37,548 nt of DNA, from positions 1 through 37,548 of the forward strand of contig CANFQX010000024.1 of the NCBI GenBank assembly GCA_947449255.1, in the 5' to 3' direction. This stretch comes from Pseudobdellovibrionaceae bacterium (lineage in GTDB: Bacteria > Bdellovibrionota > Bdellovibrionia > Bdellovibrionales > Bdellovibrionaceae). Below are positions 5,214-15,591 of this stretch, piece by piece. Below the pieces are notes generated by a model. It saw only the letters and a list, made by a program, of their open reading frames with translations. It was not told the DNA's origin and searched no databases. A program made the translations under genes and the position numbers. Positions within the stretch are counted from its first letter, which is position 1, and each line of letters starts with the position of its first letter.

Positions 5214-6089
5214 ATGAAGGGAATTGTGTTGGCGGGTGGATCAGGAACGAGACTTTATCCTGCTACAACTGTCGTCAGCAAACAGCTTTTGCCGGTTTAT
5301 GATAAGCCCATGATTTTTTATCCCCTGACCACCCTGATGTTGGCCGGCATAAAAGATATTTTAATTATTTCAACACCCCAAGATACACCCCGCTTTGAGC
5401 AGCTCTTAGGAGATGGATCTCAATGGGGCATTCGAATTTCATTTGCTGTGCAGCCTTCGCCAGATGGCTTGGCGCAGGCCTTTATTATTGGCGAAGAATT
5501 TATTGGTCAGGATCCTTGTGCCCTGATTCTTGGAGATAATATTTTTTATGGCAATGGATTGATTCAGTATCTTCAGGAGGCTTCAAAAATAAAATCAGGC
5601 GCCAGTGTCTTTGCCTATAAAGTTCGTGATCCTGAGCGGTATGGTGTTATTGAGTTTGACCGAGATGGTAAAGCCAAATCCGTCGAGGAAAAACCACAAA
5701 AGCCAAAATCCCACTATGCGGTGACGGGCCTGTATTTTTATGACAACAAAGTTGTAGAGTATGCAAAAGCTCTAAAGCCCTCATCGCGAGGTGAGCTTGA
5801 GATTACGGATTTGAACCGCGTCTATCTTGAAAAAGGTGAACTGAATGTCATAACCATGGGACGGGGTTATGCTTGGCTGGATACGGGGACTCATGAAAGT
5901 CTTTTAGAGGCCGGTTTGTTTATTCAAACGATTGAACATCGTCAGGGCCTTAAGGTCGCAGCCCCCGAAGAAGTCAGCTACCGCATGGGATATATTTCGA
6001 AAGAGCAGGTTTTGAAATTGGCTGAACCTTTAAAGAAAAGTCACTATGGAAAGTATCTTCTGCAGATGGTGGAAGAGGAAGTCTTTTAG
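5214..6089 (+). CDS. rfbA: Glucose-1-phosphate thymidylyltransferase (RmlA)
   Basis: 291 residues, the usual RmlA length. It makes dTDP-glucose from glucose-1-phosphate and dTTP, the first step to dTDP-rhamnose and related sugars, in the cytoplasm. The N-terminus holds the nucleotidyltransferase signature [11 protein letters not shown] (8-18) and [12 protein letters not shown]; further on are [19 protein letters not shown] and the [13 protein letters not shown] segment typical of RmlA. The ATG follows AAGGGG at suitable spacing. Unusually, rmlB, rmlC and rmlD are not beside it and none is visible in the window, so they must lie elsewhere or the dTDP-glucose feeds another branch. It reads into the O-acyltransferase genes downstream. 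Confidence 0.95.
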   Translation: MKGIVLAGGSGTRLYPATTVVSKQLLPVYDKPMIFYPLTTLMLAGIKDILIISTPQDTPRFEQLLGDGSQWGIRISFAVQPSPDGLAQAFIIGEEFIGQDPCALILGDNIFYGNGLIQYLQEASKIKSGASVFAYKVRDPERYGVIEFDRDGKAKSVEEKPQKPKSHYAVTGLYFYDNKVVEYAKALKPSSRGELEITDLNRVYLEKGELNVITMGRGYAWLDTGTHESLLEAGLFIQTIEHRQGLKVAAPEEVSYRMGYISKEQVLKLAEPLKKSHYGKYLLQMVEEEVF

Positions 6090-6179
6090 AGTTCGAAAAA
6101 AATGGTCTTTCGCACAAAGCAACAGCACCAGCAAAAGCTCTAGTAACGCAGTATAGACAAAATTTAAACCTCAGCATGT

Positions 6180-6211
6180 CGGCAAGTCCTTTTGGTTAGA
6201 CAGTCTTGCCG
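6180..6211. terminator. Inverted repeat downstream of rfbA
   Basis: CGGCAAG and CTTGCCG form a 7-bp stem with an 18-nt loop between rfbA and the MBOAT gene. No T-run follows, so termination is doubtful; it may be a processing or weak regulatory hairpin. Confidence 0.25.
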
Positions 6212-6231
6212 GAATCTATTATGTCATTATA

Positions 6232-7644
6232 ATGCTGTTTAATTCATATCCTTTTATTTTGGTTTTTTTGCCGATCACGTTATTGGGTTATTACCTGATT
6301 TCTAAAAAAAAGTTGCAGTTGTGGTTTTTGCTTTTAGCAAGTTTGTTTTTTTACTGCTACTGGAGCACAACTTATGTTTTCTTGCTGCTGTTTACTGTCA
6401 TTCTTGATTTTTATATAGCAAAGGGAATTTATAAAGCCACCACGCAAATTAGGCGCAAGCAGCTCTTGCTGACCTCGGTGATTTGCAATCTGACAATTCT
6501 GGGATTTTTTAAATACTTCAATTTTTTTGCTGAATCGATCAATGGACTTTTCTCGATGATGGGTTCGCAGGGCCCATTGCCTTACTCGCATCTGATCTTG
6601 CCCATTGGGATTTCATTTTACACCTTTCAATCGATGTCCTATGTCATTGATGTCTATCGCAGGCAGTCCGATGCCCATGCCAATCTCTTAGAGTTTGCTG
6701 GATATGTGACCTTGTTCCCGCATCAAATTTCTGGACCCTTGGTTCGTCATAATGTGATCGTGCCGCAATTGGAAGCTGCGAAAACTTATCTTTTCAATGC
6801 GGATAATTTTTGGCGAGGCTGCTATTTCTTCATTTTTGGATTATCGAAAAAAATGTTGATTGCGGATCGGATTGCGTTGGTAGTGGATCCGTTGGTTCGT
6901 AGCATGTCATTTGCATCCAACTTGGAAGCTCTATTGGCAATGGTTGGTTATACAATCCAATTGTATTTTGATTTCAGTGGCTACTCTGATATGGCGGTTG
7001 GATTGGGTCTGATGATGAATATCGAGTTCCCGCAGAATTTCAATTCACCCTATAAATCGCGTTCAATCACAGAGTTTTGGCAACGCTGGCATATTTCATT
7101 ATCCTCATGGCTCAAGGACTACTTATATGTTTCTATGGGGGGGAATCGACAAGGAGCTCTAAAAACCTATCGGAATTTATTTTTAACCATGGCGATCGGG
7201 GGGTTGTGGCATGGAGCCAACTGGACTTATTTGGTCTGGGGATGCTTTCATGGCTTTCTCTTGTTGACGGAGCGTTTTGTGATGGGCCGAGGGTTGAATA
7301 AAAAAATACTGTCCTTTGCAAAGTGGCCTTTGACATTCGGTCTAGTCAATTTAGGCTGGGTTTTTTTTCGTTCACCCAATCTTGAAACTGCAATTTTATG
7401 GCTTAAAAAAGCACTTTTTTTAACCAGCCAACGAAGTCTTGATATGACCTTAATTATGGATCGTCACAAAGATCGCTTTTTTGTTGCATTAATTGTTGGA
7501 TTTTTATCGGCGCTATACTTGAAAAATACTTGGCAATTTTCATTTATGCCATCCAAAGGGCGCGCGCTGCTTTTAGCTTTCCTATTGTCGCTGTGCTTGA
7601 TGTATATGGGCGAAGAGTCGCCATTTTTGTATTTCCAATTTTAA
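6232..7644 (+). CDS. MBOAT-family O-acyltransferase (AlgI/PatA-like)
   Basis: A 470-residue polytopic membrane protein of the MBOAT family. It carries the family core TEFWQRWHISLSSWLKDYLY (about residues 280-300) and the catalytic histidine motif GGLWHGANW (about 323-331). AlgI-type proteins move acetyl or other acyl groups across the inner membrane for O-acylation of a polysaccharide. The next gene, 12 bp downstream, is an SGNH-like protein, the usual periplasmic partner. The ATG at 6232 lacks a clear Shine-Dalgarno. The target is presumably the local O-antigen or another exopolysaccharide; that is inferred from context. Confidence 0.92.
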   Translation: MLFNSYPFILVFLPITLLGYYLISKKKLQLWFLLLASLFFYCYWSTTYVFLLLFTVILDFYIAKGIYKATTQIRRKQLLLTSVICNLTILGFFKYFNFFAESINGLFSMMGSQGPLPYSHLILPIGISFYTFQSMSYVIDVYRRQSDAHANLLEFAGYVTLFPHQISGPLVRHNVIVPQLEAAKTYLFNADNFWRGCYFFIFGLSKKMLIADRIALVVDPLVRSMSFASNLEALLAMVGYTIQLYFDFSGYSDMAVGLGLMMNIEFPQNFNSPYKSRSITEFWQRWHISLSSWLKDYLYVSMGGNRQGALKTYRNLFLTMAIGGLWHGANWTYLVWGCFHGFLLLTERFVMGRGLNKKILSFAKWPLTFGLVNLGWVFFRSPNLETAILWLKKALFLTSQRSLDMTLIMDRHKDRFFVALIVGFLSALYLKNTWQFSFMPSKGRALLLAFLLSLCLMYMGEESPFLYFQF

Positions 7645-7656
7645 AGGGTTCCGACA

Positions 7657-8709
7657 ATGAATGATTCTATGCAAGATATTGAAAGTAAATCTCACGGTAA
7701 AGCACTGAAGAATATCTTTTTTTTCGCAGGTTCGTTTCTCGTGATGATGGGACTTGTGGCCCTATTTAATTTAACATTGGACCCCATGTGTTATTATCGC
7801 TGTGAGACGGTAGATTTAGATAGAAAATCTCAAAATGTCTATTATCGTTCGGCGCAAACAGCTGCTGCTAATCCTGATGCAGAGGTTTTAATTGTGGGGT
7901 CATCCCGCGGTGAGCGGGTTTCCCCGCGCTGGGTGGAATCTGTAACAGGATTAAAGGCAATCAACTTGTCGCAGGGTGGTGCTGATGTCTTTTTGAAGAT
8001 TGCGCTTATCAATATCGCACTCGCAAAAAATTCAAATGTAAAAAAAATTATCTGGATGGCTGACTATTTCGAGTTGGTTCCCATATCTACAGATATAAAA
8101 ACCCGACTAACACCTGTTCTTCTTAAATATTCGGGGTTGCAGTCAAGCGGACTTTCTCGGGGTGGATTGTTTGAGCAAATTCAAGGAATCATTGATCACC
8201 GAACGCTCGAAGCAGGCCTGGATTTATTGGGTAAGAATTCAGCAGAAACTTTTAGAAAAGCAGGCAATGGCAGTGAAATTGATTATTTAAAGTGTCTAGA
8301 TCCTAATTTTGTCGGACCTACCTCAGCTGATAAAATGAACAAAGTCATTGGCGAGGGGTTCGCGAGTTTTGCTGGTGGTTGGGCAGGAGTGCAGGTGCCA
8401 CACTATTGGGATGTATTTGAAAAAGAAATTCGCAGCCTTAGCGAACGAGGCATCGAAGTGATTATAAACCTTGCACCTTATAATCCAATCATGTTTGAAA
8501 GAGTGATGAGAGAAATTCCTGTTTCAATAAAAAATAGGAAAACTTGGTCCGAGAGAATCCAAAAATTAGCTGGTCCTAAAATCAAAGTTCTGCGTTTTGA
8601 AGAGGGGATTCCTGGTGATGATGGCGGGCCTCGTTTTTGGGAAGATGGAGCACATCCCACCTGTTTTGGAGTAATTGAAATGCTTAAATTTGGGCTATTA
8701 AGTAAATAG
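7657..8709 (+). CDS. SGNH-like (AlgX/AlgJ-type) acyl transfer partner
   Basis: 350 residues with one N-terminal membrane helix (about 20-42) and a periplasmic domain. A GSSRGERV motif (81-88) fits block I of an SGNH hydrolase fold (nucleophile Ser), and WEDGAHPT near residues 328-335 supplies the Asp and His of the C-terminal block. Proteins like this often follow an MBOAT gene and take the acyl group to the sugar in the periplasm, as AlgX/AlgJ do for alginate. The sequence is too divergent to name the exact subfamily. It runs toward the phosphomutase gene and ends only 7 bp from that gene's stop, so transcripts converge. Confidence 0.7.
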   Translation: MNDSMQDIESKSHGKALKNIFFFAGSFLVMMGLVALFNLTLDPMCYYRCETVDLDRKSQNVYYRSAQTAAANPDAEVLIVGSSRGERVSPRWVESVTGLKAINLSQGGADVFLKIALINIALAKNSNVKKIIWMADYFELVPISTDIKTRLTPVLLKYSGLQSSGLSRGGLFEQIQGIIDHRTLEAGLDLLGKNSAETFRKAGNGSEIDYLKCLDPNFVGPTSADKMNKVIGEGFASFAGGWAGVQVPHYWDVFEKEIRSLSERGIEVIINLAPYNPIMFERVMREIPVSIKNRKTWSERIQKLAGPKIKVLRFEEGIPGDDGGPRFWEDGAHPTCFGVIEMLKFGLLSK

Positions 8710-8716
8710 CAAAATC

Positions 8717-10135
8717 TTATTTACTGAGGGCCGTCAAAATATCTTGGCAAAGTGCATTTGCTACCTTAACCTCATCGGCCTCGATATAACAGCGAAACTC
8801 TGGGGCATTTCCAGAAGGGCGTAGGTGAATAATCAAGTTCTCGATGAATTGGCATCGAAGTCCATCTTGATTATTGACGCTAGACAAAGTTAACTTCCAT
8901 TCTGGTAAAATTTGCCTAAAATATTCAGATGGATCTTCTGAGACGCTTTCAATGAGGGCCTGACTTTTCTCGTTAGCATAATTTCTAATGAGACCACTTG
9001 AAGTGTGTTTTCCTGCTAAGAGGTTAGTTACTTTTGATGTGCTGACAGAAATCTGTTTGGCGAGAGCCAAAGTGCAAATTACTGGTAATACAGCATCTCG
9101 AGTGGGAAGTTTTTTAAGGAATCTTCCTTTTTTATGTATATCAGATTGTAATATAAATCCTCCATTGGCTTCAAAACCTCCGATCAAAGAAAACTCCGTA
9201 GCGAGCTGATTTAGAGCATTCACGACATAGGGCGAGCCAATTTTGGTTGTGACAACCTTTTTGAATGAAGGACAAGATAAAATCCCTGAATTACAACTAA
9301 TTGGCATTGCAATGGCATCTAATTCTAAATAAATAGCTGTCAATGCACCCAGCTTATCTCCTGGCAGAATGGCGCCCAGCTGATCAATAAAAAGGGGGCG
9401 ATCTGCATCACCATCTGTGGTTATCAAGCCATGTGCGCCAGCTTCTTTAATCCAAATTTTAAATTGGTCAACTGCCTGCACTGCCTCAGTGTCTACAGGA
9501 ATAAAAATATCAGATCGGCCACGAAGTAGCACATCAGCACCTAGTGCCCTAAGTATTTCTGGAAAAAGTTCTCGAGCAACAGAGGAATGTTGGTAAAATA
9601 TAAATTTATAACCTGTAAGTGTATGGGGCGGAAAGTAGTTTAGATATCTATCTAGATATAGCTTGCGAGCGTCAGTAGATGCGTTATCAATGTGGCCCGT
9701 ATGGATTTCTCTAAAGGAAGGCGGATTTGTTTTTAAATTTTCATATATATTAAAAATTGCATGATCATCAGATTTAAGAGTCTCACCTGACTGTAAGTAA
9801 AACTTAAGTCCATTTCTGTCAGCTGGAATATGACTACCTGTAATAACGATTCCAAGGCATTTTTTTTCTTGAGCAAAATAAGCCAAAGCAGGTGTGGGAA
9901 GCGTATCACAGTCAAATATATTGCATGAAATTCCACGGGTGAATATCTGAATAGCCTCAATTGCTGAGTTTTTCAGGGTTGGACTACTTTCGCGAAGGTC
10001 CATGGCAATAGCTATATTAGTTAGTTGCCCCACATTTTTTGCGTGCGTTAAAAATGCCCAGATGAATAGGCAAATCTCTTTATGAGTAAACTCTACTACG
10101 AGGCCACGAACGCCACTTGTTCCAAATTTAAGCAT
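8717..10135 (-). CDS. Phosphomannomutase/phosphoglucomutase (alpha-D-phosphohexomutase)
   Basis: 472 residues, the normal length for the family. It starts MLKFGTSGVRG as these enzymes do. The phosphoserine loop is TGSHIPADRNG with the catalytic Ser at 101 (more often TASHNP in relatives), the Mg-binding loop is DGDADRP (241-247) and the C-terminal phosphate loop is RPSGNAPEFR (about 442-451). The enzyme interconverts hexose 1- and 6-phosphates and could supply mannose-1-phosphate for the GDP-mannose branch used by Gmd, or glucose-1-phosphate for RfbA; the sequence does not settle which. It is the last gene of a minus-strand group with the polymerase/ligase and the GT4. Confidence 0.9.
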   Translation of the reverse strand: MLKFGTSGVRGLVVEFTHKEICLFIWAFLTHAKNVGQLTNIAIAMDLRESSPTLKNSAIEAIQIFTRGISCNIFDCDTLPTPALAYFAQEKKCLGIVITGSHIPADRNGLKFYLQSGETLKSDDHAIFNIYENLKTNPPSFREIHTGHIDNASTDARKLYLDRYLNYFPPHTLTGYKFIFYQHSSVARELFPEILRALGADVLLRGRSDIFIPVDTEAVQAVDQFKIWIKEAGAHGLITTDGDADRPLFIDQLGAILPGDKLGALTAIYLELDAIAMPISCNSGILSCPSFKKVVTTKIGSPYVVNALNQLATEFSLIGGFEANGGFILQSDIHKKGRFLKKLPTRDAVLPVICTLALAKQISVSTSKVTNLLAGKHTSSGLIRNYANEKSQALIESVSEDPSEYFRQILPEWKLTLSSVNNQDGLRCQFIENLIIHLRPSGNAPEFRCYIEADEVKVANALCQDILTALSK

Positions 10136-10152
10136 ATTAAGTCTTCATATCT

Positions 10153-11409
10153 TTAGAGAGTGAGTTTATAAAGTTGTTTTGTTTTAATACTAGCATTTAA
10201 GATAATAGCCCAAATAATAAGTAATAAAAATCTGGCCAGTGGCATCTCAAAATTGCATTCAGCCAGGCCGCCAACAAGAAATCCAACTTGAATGCCAAGG
10301 CAGGTCCACAGCAGCCACTTTTGTTCAGCATAGAGCGAAGATTTAAGTGCACTAATATTTTGTATTAGGAACCAAACCCAAATAGCCAGATAGAATGTAA
10401 GACCAACTAGACCTGTGCCTGAAAGATAATTTATATACTGGTTATGGGCATGCGCTTTGAATTGGCTGTCTGGTACACCATATTTTTTATAATAAAGTGA
10501 CAAGTCTCTAACATTTTCATAGTAACCGACCCCAAGAACAGGGTGCTCTTTGAAAATTTTAAAGTTGATGTCCCATAGAACAAGCCGTTGCGAATCATAG
10601 GTTTTCGTAGGATTGAGTGAAAACATGATACGCTCTCTAAAATGTACAAGATCAAACGCAAAGAAAATCGTAATTGCCAGAGCGAATGCAATTAAAATCG
10701 GAATGACTTTGCGTTTTAGAATTCCAGTAAGAATGATAAACCCACCAATGGCAGCTCCAGCCCATGCCATCCGAGTAAATGTCAAATAAGTAGAGCCTAT
10801 TGAAATTAAAGCAAGTGCTGTCACGAAAGTATATTTTTCTTTTTTAATATAAATTGAAAAAATAGCTATTCCCAAAAGTGCAAGGCAAATGACCATATTT
10901 GAGTGACCTAGGTCATTGGGATTTGGGAAGAAGCCACTCATGCGATTAGTATTGGAATCCATAAAAACCCAATCTTTTTTTGTAAAATACAGGACCCAAT
11001 CGCATATATATATTAACAGAATGGAAATTGAAGTGGCCTTGATAAATAATTGACTGAAAGTAGTTTTTCGAAAAAATAATGCAAATATATAGACTAGCAA
11101 AATCCAACGGTGCTCTATAATTTCATTGATCTGAACGGATCCAAGCTTTTTGTTGGCCACATACCCTAATAACATAAAACTTAGCCATGAAATCCAAAAG
11201 ATATTAATTTTGCCATATTTTTGGAAAAGATTTGCAAAAGACCATTGATCTATTTTTTTTGCACACAAAAAAAGACACCAAATCGCTAGGATACCACTGA
11301 AATAATTTGCAGCTGACCTTGAAGTCATAAAACTTAATAGCAGGCAAAATAACACAATCTGATTTACATTATTTATTAACTTAATATTAAGCTTAGGTAA
11401 AGTAGGCAT
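10153..11409 (-). CDS. O-antigen ligase/polymerase family membrane protein (WaaL/Wzy-like)
   Basis: 418 residues with 10 or more predicted membrane helices. The large loop and Wzy_C region hold EHPVLGVGYYENVRD and the signature AHAHNQYINYLSGTGLVGLT (about residues 320-340), the histidine-containing motif shared by O-antigen ligases and some polymerases. Family homology cannot separate ligase from polymerase; given the local Wzx flippase and initiating transferase, either role fits. The gene ends 17 bp before the phosphomutase start, so the two are likely co-transcribed. Confidence 0.85.
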   Translation of the reverse strand: MPTLPKLNIKLINNVNQIVLFCLLLSFMTSRSAANYFSGILAIWCLFLCAKKIDQWSFANLFQKYGKINIFWISWLSFMLLGYVANKKLGSVQINEIIEHRWILLVYIFALFFRKTTFSQLFIKATSISILLIYICDWVLYFTKKDWVFMDSNTNRMSGFFPNPNDLGHSNMVICLALLGIAIFSIYIKKEKYTFVTALALISIGSTYLTFTRMAWAGAAIGGFIILTGILKRKVIPILIAFALAITIFFAFDLVHFRERIMFSLNPTKTYDSQRLVLWDINFKIFKEHPVLGVGYYENVRDLSLYYKKYGVPDSQFKAHAHNQYINYLSGTGLVGLTFYLAIWVWFLIQNISALKSSLYAEQKWLLWTCLGIQVGFLVGGLAECNFEMPLARFLLLIIWAIILNASIKTKQLYKLTL

Positions 11410-11739
11410 TGTCAGGTCTCTCGATATTATTGTGAAGTTACTCTATATATGCAAATTACTGATTTTCATAAAAGCGCCTAAAATAAAAGAATAAAGTTAA
11501 TTACAAATAATCTGTACAATTATTTTAAATATACAGCGTGGGGTCAATTCGGGGAGCTTTTCTAGAGGAATTTAAGGTGGCACCTCATTTGAATATAAAT
11601 AGCAGCGACATGTATTAAGTGATTGAAACTGTCCTATTCTTTAAAGAAGTTATCCAAGTATGAGAGCGGGGGGCAATTCAGATTCGTGATCGCAGGAAAG
11701 TCCATGCCTGTATGTGCAACAGGTGCGCGCAGATGTAGG
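11410..11739. other. 330-bp spacer without a recognisable gene
   Basis: AT-rich in its right part of the ligase promoter side (11410-11540) and somewhat more GC-rich at 11540-11740. I find no reading frame with a ribosome site and no clear terminator. A short AGGAAAGTCC string occurs near 11694 but nothing around it supports a known RNA. Confidence 0.5.
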
Positions 11740-12915
11740 TCAAAGCATATTTAGTAGGTAATTATATTCTGCCATTTGTAGGTCTGAAATAATATTGAAA
11801 TTGAACTCAGTCGTCGCTCTCAATTGTGCCTGTCGTGAAAGTGTCCCTCGCAGATTATTATCGTCACAAAGCAGTTTCATGGCGTTGGCGAGTTCTGCTG
11901 TATTCCTAGCAGGAACGAGCAGTCCCGTCCTTTTATCACTGATTGCATCACGAAGCCCCGGTATATCAGTTCCAAGAGCGCATATTCCAGCAGCAGCAGC
12001 TTCGATGACAACGGTCCCAAAGCCTTCGCGATAACTAGGAAGACAAAGAAAGTCACTTGTCATCATATAGAACGCCGGATTTTTTTGAAATCCGAGAGAC
12101 CTGATGCGTGGGTGATTTGTAATTGTTTGATAAAGTTCTTGGTCTTTCTTAGAGATTAGTCTTTCTGCTGTGCCCACTAATAAAAGATATGCATCAGTGG
12201 TTATTGCGACGATTAAAAAGGCCTCCACTAATTCATGGATGCCTTTATCTGGAGTGATTCGACCCACAAATAGAATGCGTTTGGCGGATTCAGGGATTTC
12301 TAATTGCTTAGCAAGTGAGTATCTTAACTCATCAATATTTGAAAGTTGGAATTTTTTTGGTTCAATTCCTCCAAGCGAGCCCAAGTTCAAACAGTGTACA
12401 CGTCCCACTTTTGTGACGCCCTCATCGATCAGGTATTGAATTTGACTTGGACTGTCAGCGTAAGTCCTTGTGTTTATTAAAATAATAAATTGGTCAATTT
12501 TTTTTTGAATCCATCGCAAAGGTCCATTTAAATTTGCCCAAACTTGTCCTGTGAACGTATGGATGCGAACTGGTGTTCGTGCCAAAAATCCAGCGATCGC
12601 TACAACAAGGCCAGCCTTGGGTGTAGCCGAATGAACAATATCGTACTTTTTTTTCTTGAAATGGATAAAGAGATTCCAAATGCTTTCAAGATCTTTAAAT
12701 AATGAAATATCACGCGCAATTTCAATTTCAATAATATTAAAACCATAATTTTCACGCAGATAGGCGCTATATTCATGCTTACTTGTGATCAGCGTTACTT
12801 CAAAATCGCCTTGCTGATATTTTTGAATATTATTAATCAGGTGAACAAAGAAACTTGGTACGGTTGCGACCAGAGCCAATTTTATTTTGTTCATGTTTTG
12901 CATTGAGTTATTCAT
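11740..12915 (-). CDS. Glycosyltransferase family 4 protein
   Basis: 391 residues with a GT-B fold. The N-terminal half contains HSATPKAGLVVAIAGFLA and the R-IHTFTGQVWA acceptor-side motif typical of GT4 enzymes that act early on lipid-linked O-units. The donor half contains ILFVGRITPDKGIHELVEAF (about 214-233) and the E-x7-E motif in YREGFGTVVIEAAAAG. It probably adds a sugar to the undecaprenyl-linked unit on the cytoplasmic face. Several ATGs lie at the start (residues 1, 5 and 8); I kept the first, while the conserved fold begins at about residue 10 (KIKLALVAT). Confidence 0.88.
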   Translation of the reverse strand: MNNSMQNMNKIKLALVATVPSFFVHLINNIQKYQQGDFEVTLITSKHEYSAYLRENYGFNIIEIEIARDISLFKDLESIWNLFIHFKKKKYDIVHSATPKAGLVVAIAGFLARTPVRIHTFTGQVWANLNGPLRWIQKKIDQFIILINTRTYADSPSQIQYLIDEGVTKVGRVHCLNLGSLGGIEPKKFQLSNIDELRYSLAKQLEIPESAKRILFVGRITPDKGIHELVEAFLIVAITTDAYLLLVGTAERLISKKDQELYQTITNHPRIRSLGFQKNPAFYMMTSDFLCLPSYREGFGTVVIEAAAAGICALGTDIPGLRDAISDKRTGLLVPARNTAELANAMKLLCDDNNLRGTLSRQAQLRATTEFNFNIISDLQMAEYNYLLNML

Positions 12916-13642
12916 TTTCTAGAATTGTACAGTATGCGCCGTATTGGCTGTCAACCTAATAGAGGTAATAAATTCAAGTAAAATGTAAAAATTGGTGGTT
13001 GTTCCTTTGATGTAAAAAAGTATGTCAACTTAATATTTTATTTTCCAGTTTTAAAAAATTGAGGAATTTTTTATTTTTGTCTAGTTAGATTAGTCGATAA
13101 AAATGGCATGTTTGCATTAGCATTTTTGGCCAAGTTAGATTTCTGATTTTGAAGGCATTGAAAAGATCTTTAGGGATAATTTTAAGGACTAGCATTTTTT
13201 TTGGTTGAAATTTGAAGCTCTCTAGTGGGGTTGCAGTTTATGGTTTAAGCTGTTAGTTGCAGAAAGGCGATTTTGAAATTCTTGAAAATAGATGATTGCT
13301 TCGCAAGAAATTATAGAAGCAGATCCTAGCTAATTCAGTCGTGGAGAAAATATAATATCCCATTATTCAAAAAGATCGTAGGAGTTTCAGCTAACCTGGA
13401 TTTTTATTTAAATTCCCATGGGATCATCTTGGTGTTTTGTTTTCAATTCGATTCAAGCCTAATCCAAAATGATTGCTGCTCAGATTGGACTGAAAATATA
13501 GTCCTAGGTTAGAAATCATAAGAAGCAGAGGGTTATTCTTATGTTATTGTGTTAATATTGTTGACCAGTTCCCTTCTGCCGCTGCAAATTCACAACTCTA
13601 TCTTTTTGTGCATTTTAAATACGATTTTGGGAATCTAATTCT
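12916..13642. other. 727-bp AT-rich spacer between divergent gene groups
   Basis: It lies between the start of the minus-strand GT4 and the start of plus-strand gmd, so both promoters should be here. It is strongly AT-rich, with many stops in all frames. I see no complete gene, no clear transposon end and no RNA motif. It may be the remains of deleted O-antigen genes. Confidence 0.5.
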
Positions 13643-14674
13643 ATGATGAAAGCTTTTATAACGGGCGTGACAGGACAAGATGGTTCATATTTGGCTGAGC
13701 TTCTGCTTGAAAAGGGTTACGAAGTTCACGCAATTTTAAGGCGATCGTCTGTTTTTACAACCCAGCGCATAGAGCATTTTTTTGCCCATCCGCGATTTAA
13801 AACCTACCACGGTGATCTGACTGACTCGAGCAATCTGCATACTTTATTGGCAAAAATTCAGCCGGATGAAGTTTATAACTTAGGTGCGCAATCTCATGTG
13901 GCGGTATCCTTTGAAGTTCCAGAATATACAGCCGAAGTTGATGCTGTTGGGACAATCCGTTTGCTAGATGCAATTAAAGATCTGGGGATGAAGCCTCGTT
14001 TCTATCAGGCCTCAACTTCAGAGCTTTTTGGAGGTTTGCCGGAGACAGCTCCACAGAACGAGAAAACGCCTTTTTATCCAAAATCACCTTATGGGGCGGC
14101 AAAGCTTTATGCTTTTTGGGTGACAGTTAATTATCGTGAGTCGTATGGGCTTTTTGCCTGCAACGGGATTCTCTTTAATCACGAATCACCACGTCGTGGC
14201 GAGACTTTTGTTACGAAGAAAATTACCAAGGCCGTTGCCAAAATCCACAAAGGACTGCAAGAGGTTATAAAGCTTGGAAATCTCGATGCCAAAAGGGATT
14301 GGGGCTATGCCAAGGACTACGTTGAGGCGATGTGGTTGATGCTTCAACAAGACTCACCACAAGATTATGTTATTGCAACGGGGGAGACCTGCTCAGTTCG
14401 CCAATTTGTTGAATATGCCTTTGCTGAAGTTGGTAAGAAAATTATCTGGAAGGGTGTGGGAGTTGATGAAAAAGGTTTCGATTTTGAAAGCGGTAAGATT
14501 TTGGTGGAGGTTGATCCGCGTTACTTCCGACCAGCAGAAGTTGAATTATTATGGGGTAACCCAGCAAAGGCCAACAAAGAGCTTAACTGGACGGCTAAAA
14601 CTAGCATTCGTGAACTTGTGAAGATTATGGTGCAGTACGATCTTAAGTACGATAATTATGGAGGACAAGAATGA
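13643..14674 (+). CDS. gmd: GDP-mannose 4,6-dehydratase
   Basis: 343 residues, the expected size. It converts GDP-mannose to GDP-4-keto-6-deoxymannose with bound NADP. Visible are the Rossmann motif [14 protein letters not shown] (residues 8-21), the NADP-recognition [24 protein letters not shown], the catalytic STSE near residue 130 and the Y-G-A-A-K pair in [12 protein letters not shown], then [18 protein letters not shown]. The product can be reduced (fucose or rhamnose type) or aminated (perosamine), and candidates for both follow in the same operon. The stop overlaps the next start in ATGA. Confidence 0.95.
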   Translation: MMKAFITGVTGQDGSYLAELLLEKGYEVHAILRRSSVFTTQRIEHFFAHPRFKTYHGDLTDSSNLHTLLAKIQPDEVYNLGAQSHVAVSFEVPEYTAEVDAVGTIRLLDAIKDLGMKPRFYQASTSELFGGLPETAPQNEKTPFYPKSPYGAAKLYAFWVTVNYRESYGLFACNGILFNHESPRRGETFVTKKITKAVAKIHKGLQEVIKLGNLDAKRDWGYAKDYVEAMWLMLQQDSPQDYVIATGETCSVRQFVEYAFAEVGKKIIWKGVGVDEKGFDFESGKILVEVDPRYFRPAEVELLWGNPAKANKELNWTAKTSIRELVKIMVQYDLKYDNYGGQE

Positions 14675-15591
14675 TCCTTGTTACAGGAGCGACTGGATTT
14701 CTTGGTAAACGAGTCTGTAGAAAATTAGATACCTTGGGTTTGAAATATACTCGAACCTCCTTATCTTTGGGTGTTGACCTAAGGGATCGAGCTGCAACAC
14801 AAAAATTATTTGAATCTGTAAAGCCTCATTATGTATTGAATTGTGCCGCTTATGTGGGTGGTATTCAATTTGGACAAAAGCATCCTGTGGAGTTGTTTCA
14901 AAACAATTTGCAGATGTCCCTAAATCTGTTGGAGTGTACTCAAAAGTACGGCGCTCAAAGAATGGTCAACCCTATTTCGAATTGCGCCTACCCAGGCAAA
15001 GCCACTTTTTTTAAAGAAGAAGAGTTTTGGGATGGCCCCCTGCATGAGTCTGTTTTGGTATATGGCTTTGTTAGGAAAGCCTTTTGGGTGGGTTCGTGGG
15101 CATATCAAAAACAATTTGGTACAGATATTGTGAATATTATTTTATCAAATATGTATGGTCCCGAAGATCATTTCGAGGAAGAGCGTTCGCATGCCCTCGG
15201 GGCTTTGATCATGAAATTCGCCAAGGCTAAAAAGGAAAATGCTCCCCATGTTGTTGTTTGGGGTACGGGCTCTCCTGTTCGAGAGTGGCTCCATGTGGAT
15301 GATGGCGCAGAGGCTATGGTTAGAGCTATGGAAATTGCGCCGTATGGCGATCCTGTCAATGTAGGTGTAGGTCATGGTATTTCAATCAAGGATTTAGCAT
15401 TGATGATCAAAGAAATAGTTGGTTATTCCGGCCAACTTATTTTTGATACTAGTAAGCCAGACGGGGCACCTTATAAGACAGTTGATGGCAGCACAGGTAA
15501 GAGGCTTCTTAACTGGGCGCCAGAAACTGATCTTCTGTTGGGTATTTCTGCCGCTGTGGAGTGGTACAACACTAATGTTGACCATTTCTAA
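14671..15591 (+). CDS. NAD-dependent epimerase/reductase, GDP-fucose synthase-like
   Basis: 306 residues of the extended SDR family. It shows the Rossmann motif [11 protein letters not shown] (5-15), [19 protein letters not shown] typical of Fcl/WcaG enzymes, [29 protein letters not shown] and [14 protein letters not shown]. It overlaps gmd by 4 nt, so its substrate is probably GDP-4-keto-6-deoxymannose, which Fcl epimerises and reduces to GDP-fucose. Odd point: the usual YxxxK catalytic pair reads Y-G-F-V-R-K, with Arg in the Lys position and Lys one residue later. Whether this subfamily always has this, or the enzyme has changed function, cannot be told from one sequence. Confidence 0.85.
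   Translation: MILVTGATGFLGKRVCRKLDTLGLKYTRTSLSLGVDLRDRAATQKLFESVKPHYVLNCAAYVGGIQFGQKHPVELFQNNLQMSLNLLECTQKYGAQRMVNPISNCAYPGKATFFKEEEFWDGPLHESVLVYGFVRKAFWVGSWAYQKQFGTDIVNIILSNMYGPEDHFEEERSHALGALIMKFAKAKKENAPHVVVWGTGSPVREWLHVDDGAEAMVRAMEIAPYGDPVNVGVGHGISIKDLALMIKEIVGYSGQLIFDTSKPDGAPYKTVDGSTGKRLLNWAPETDLLLGISAAVEWYNTNVDHF

Noticed and set aside
11690-11720. AGGAAAGTCC string resembling part of RNase P RNA
   Set aside because: The rest of the RNase P core is not present in the 330-bp spacer, and the match is only about ten bases.
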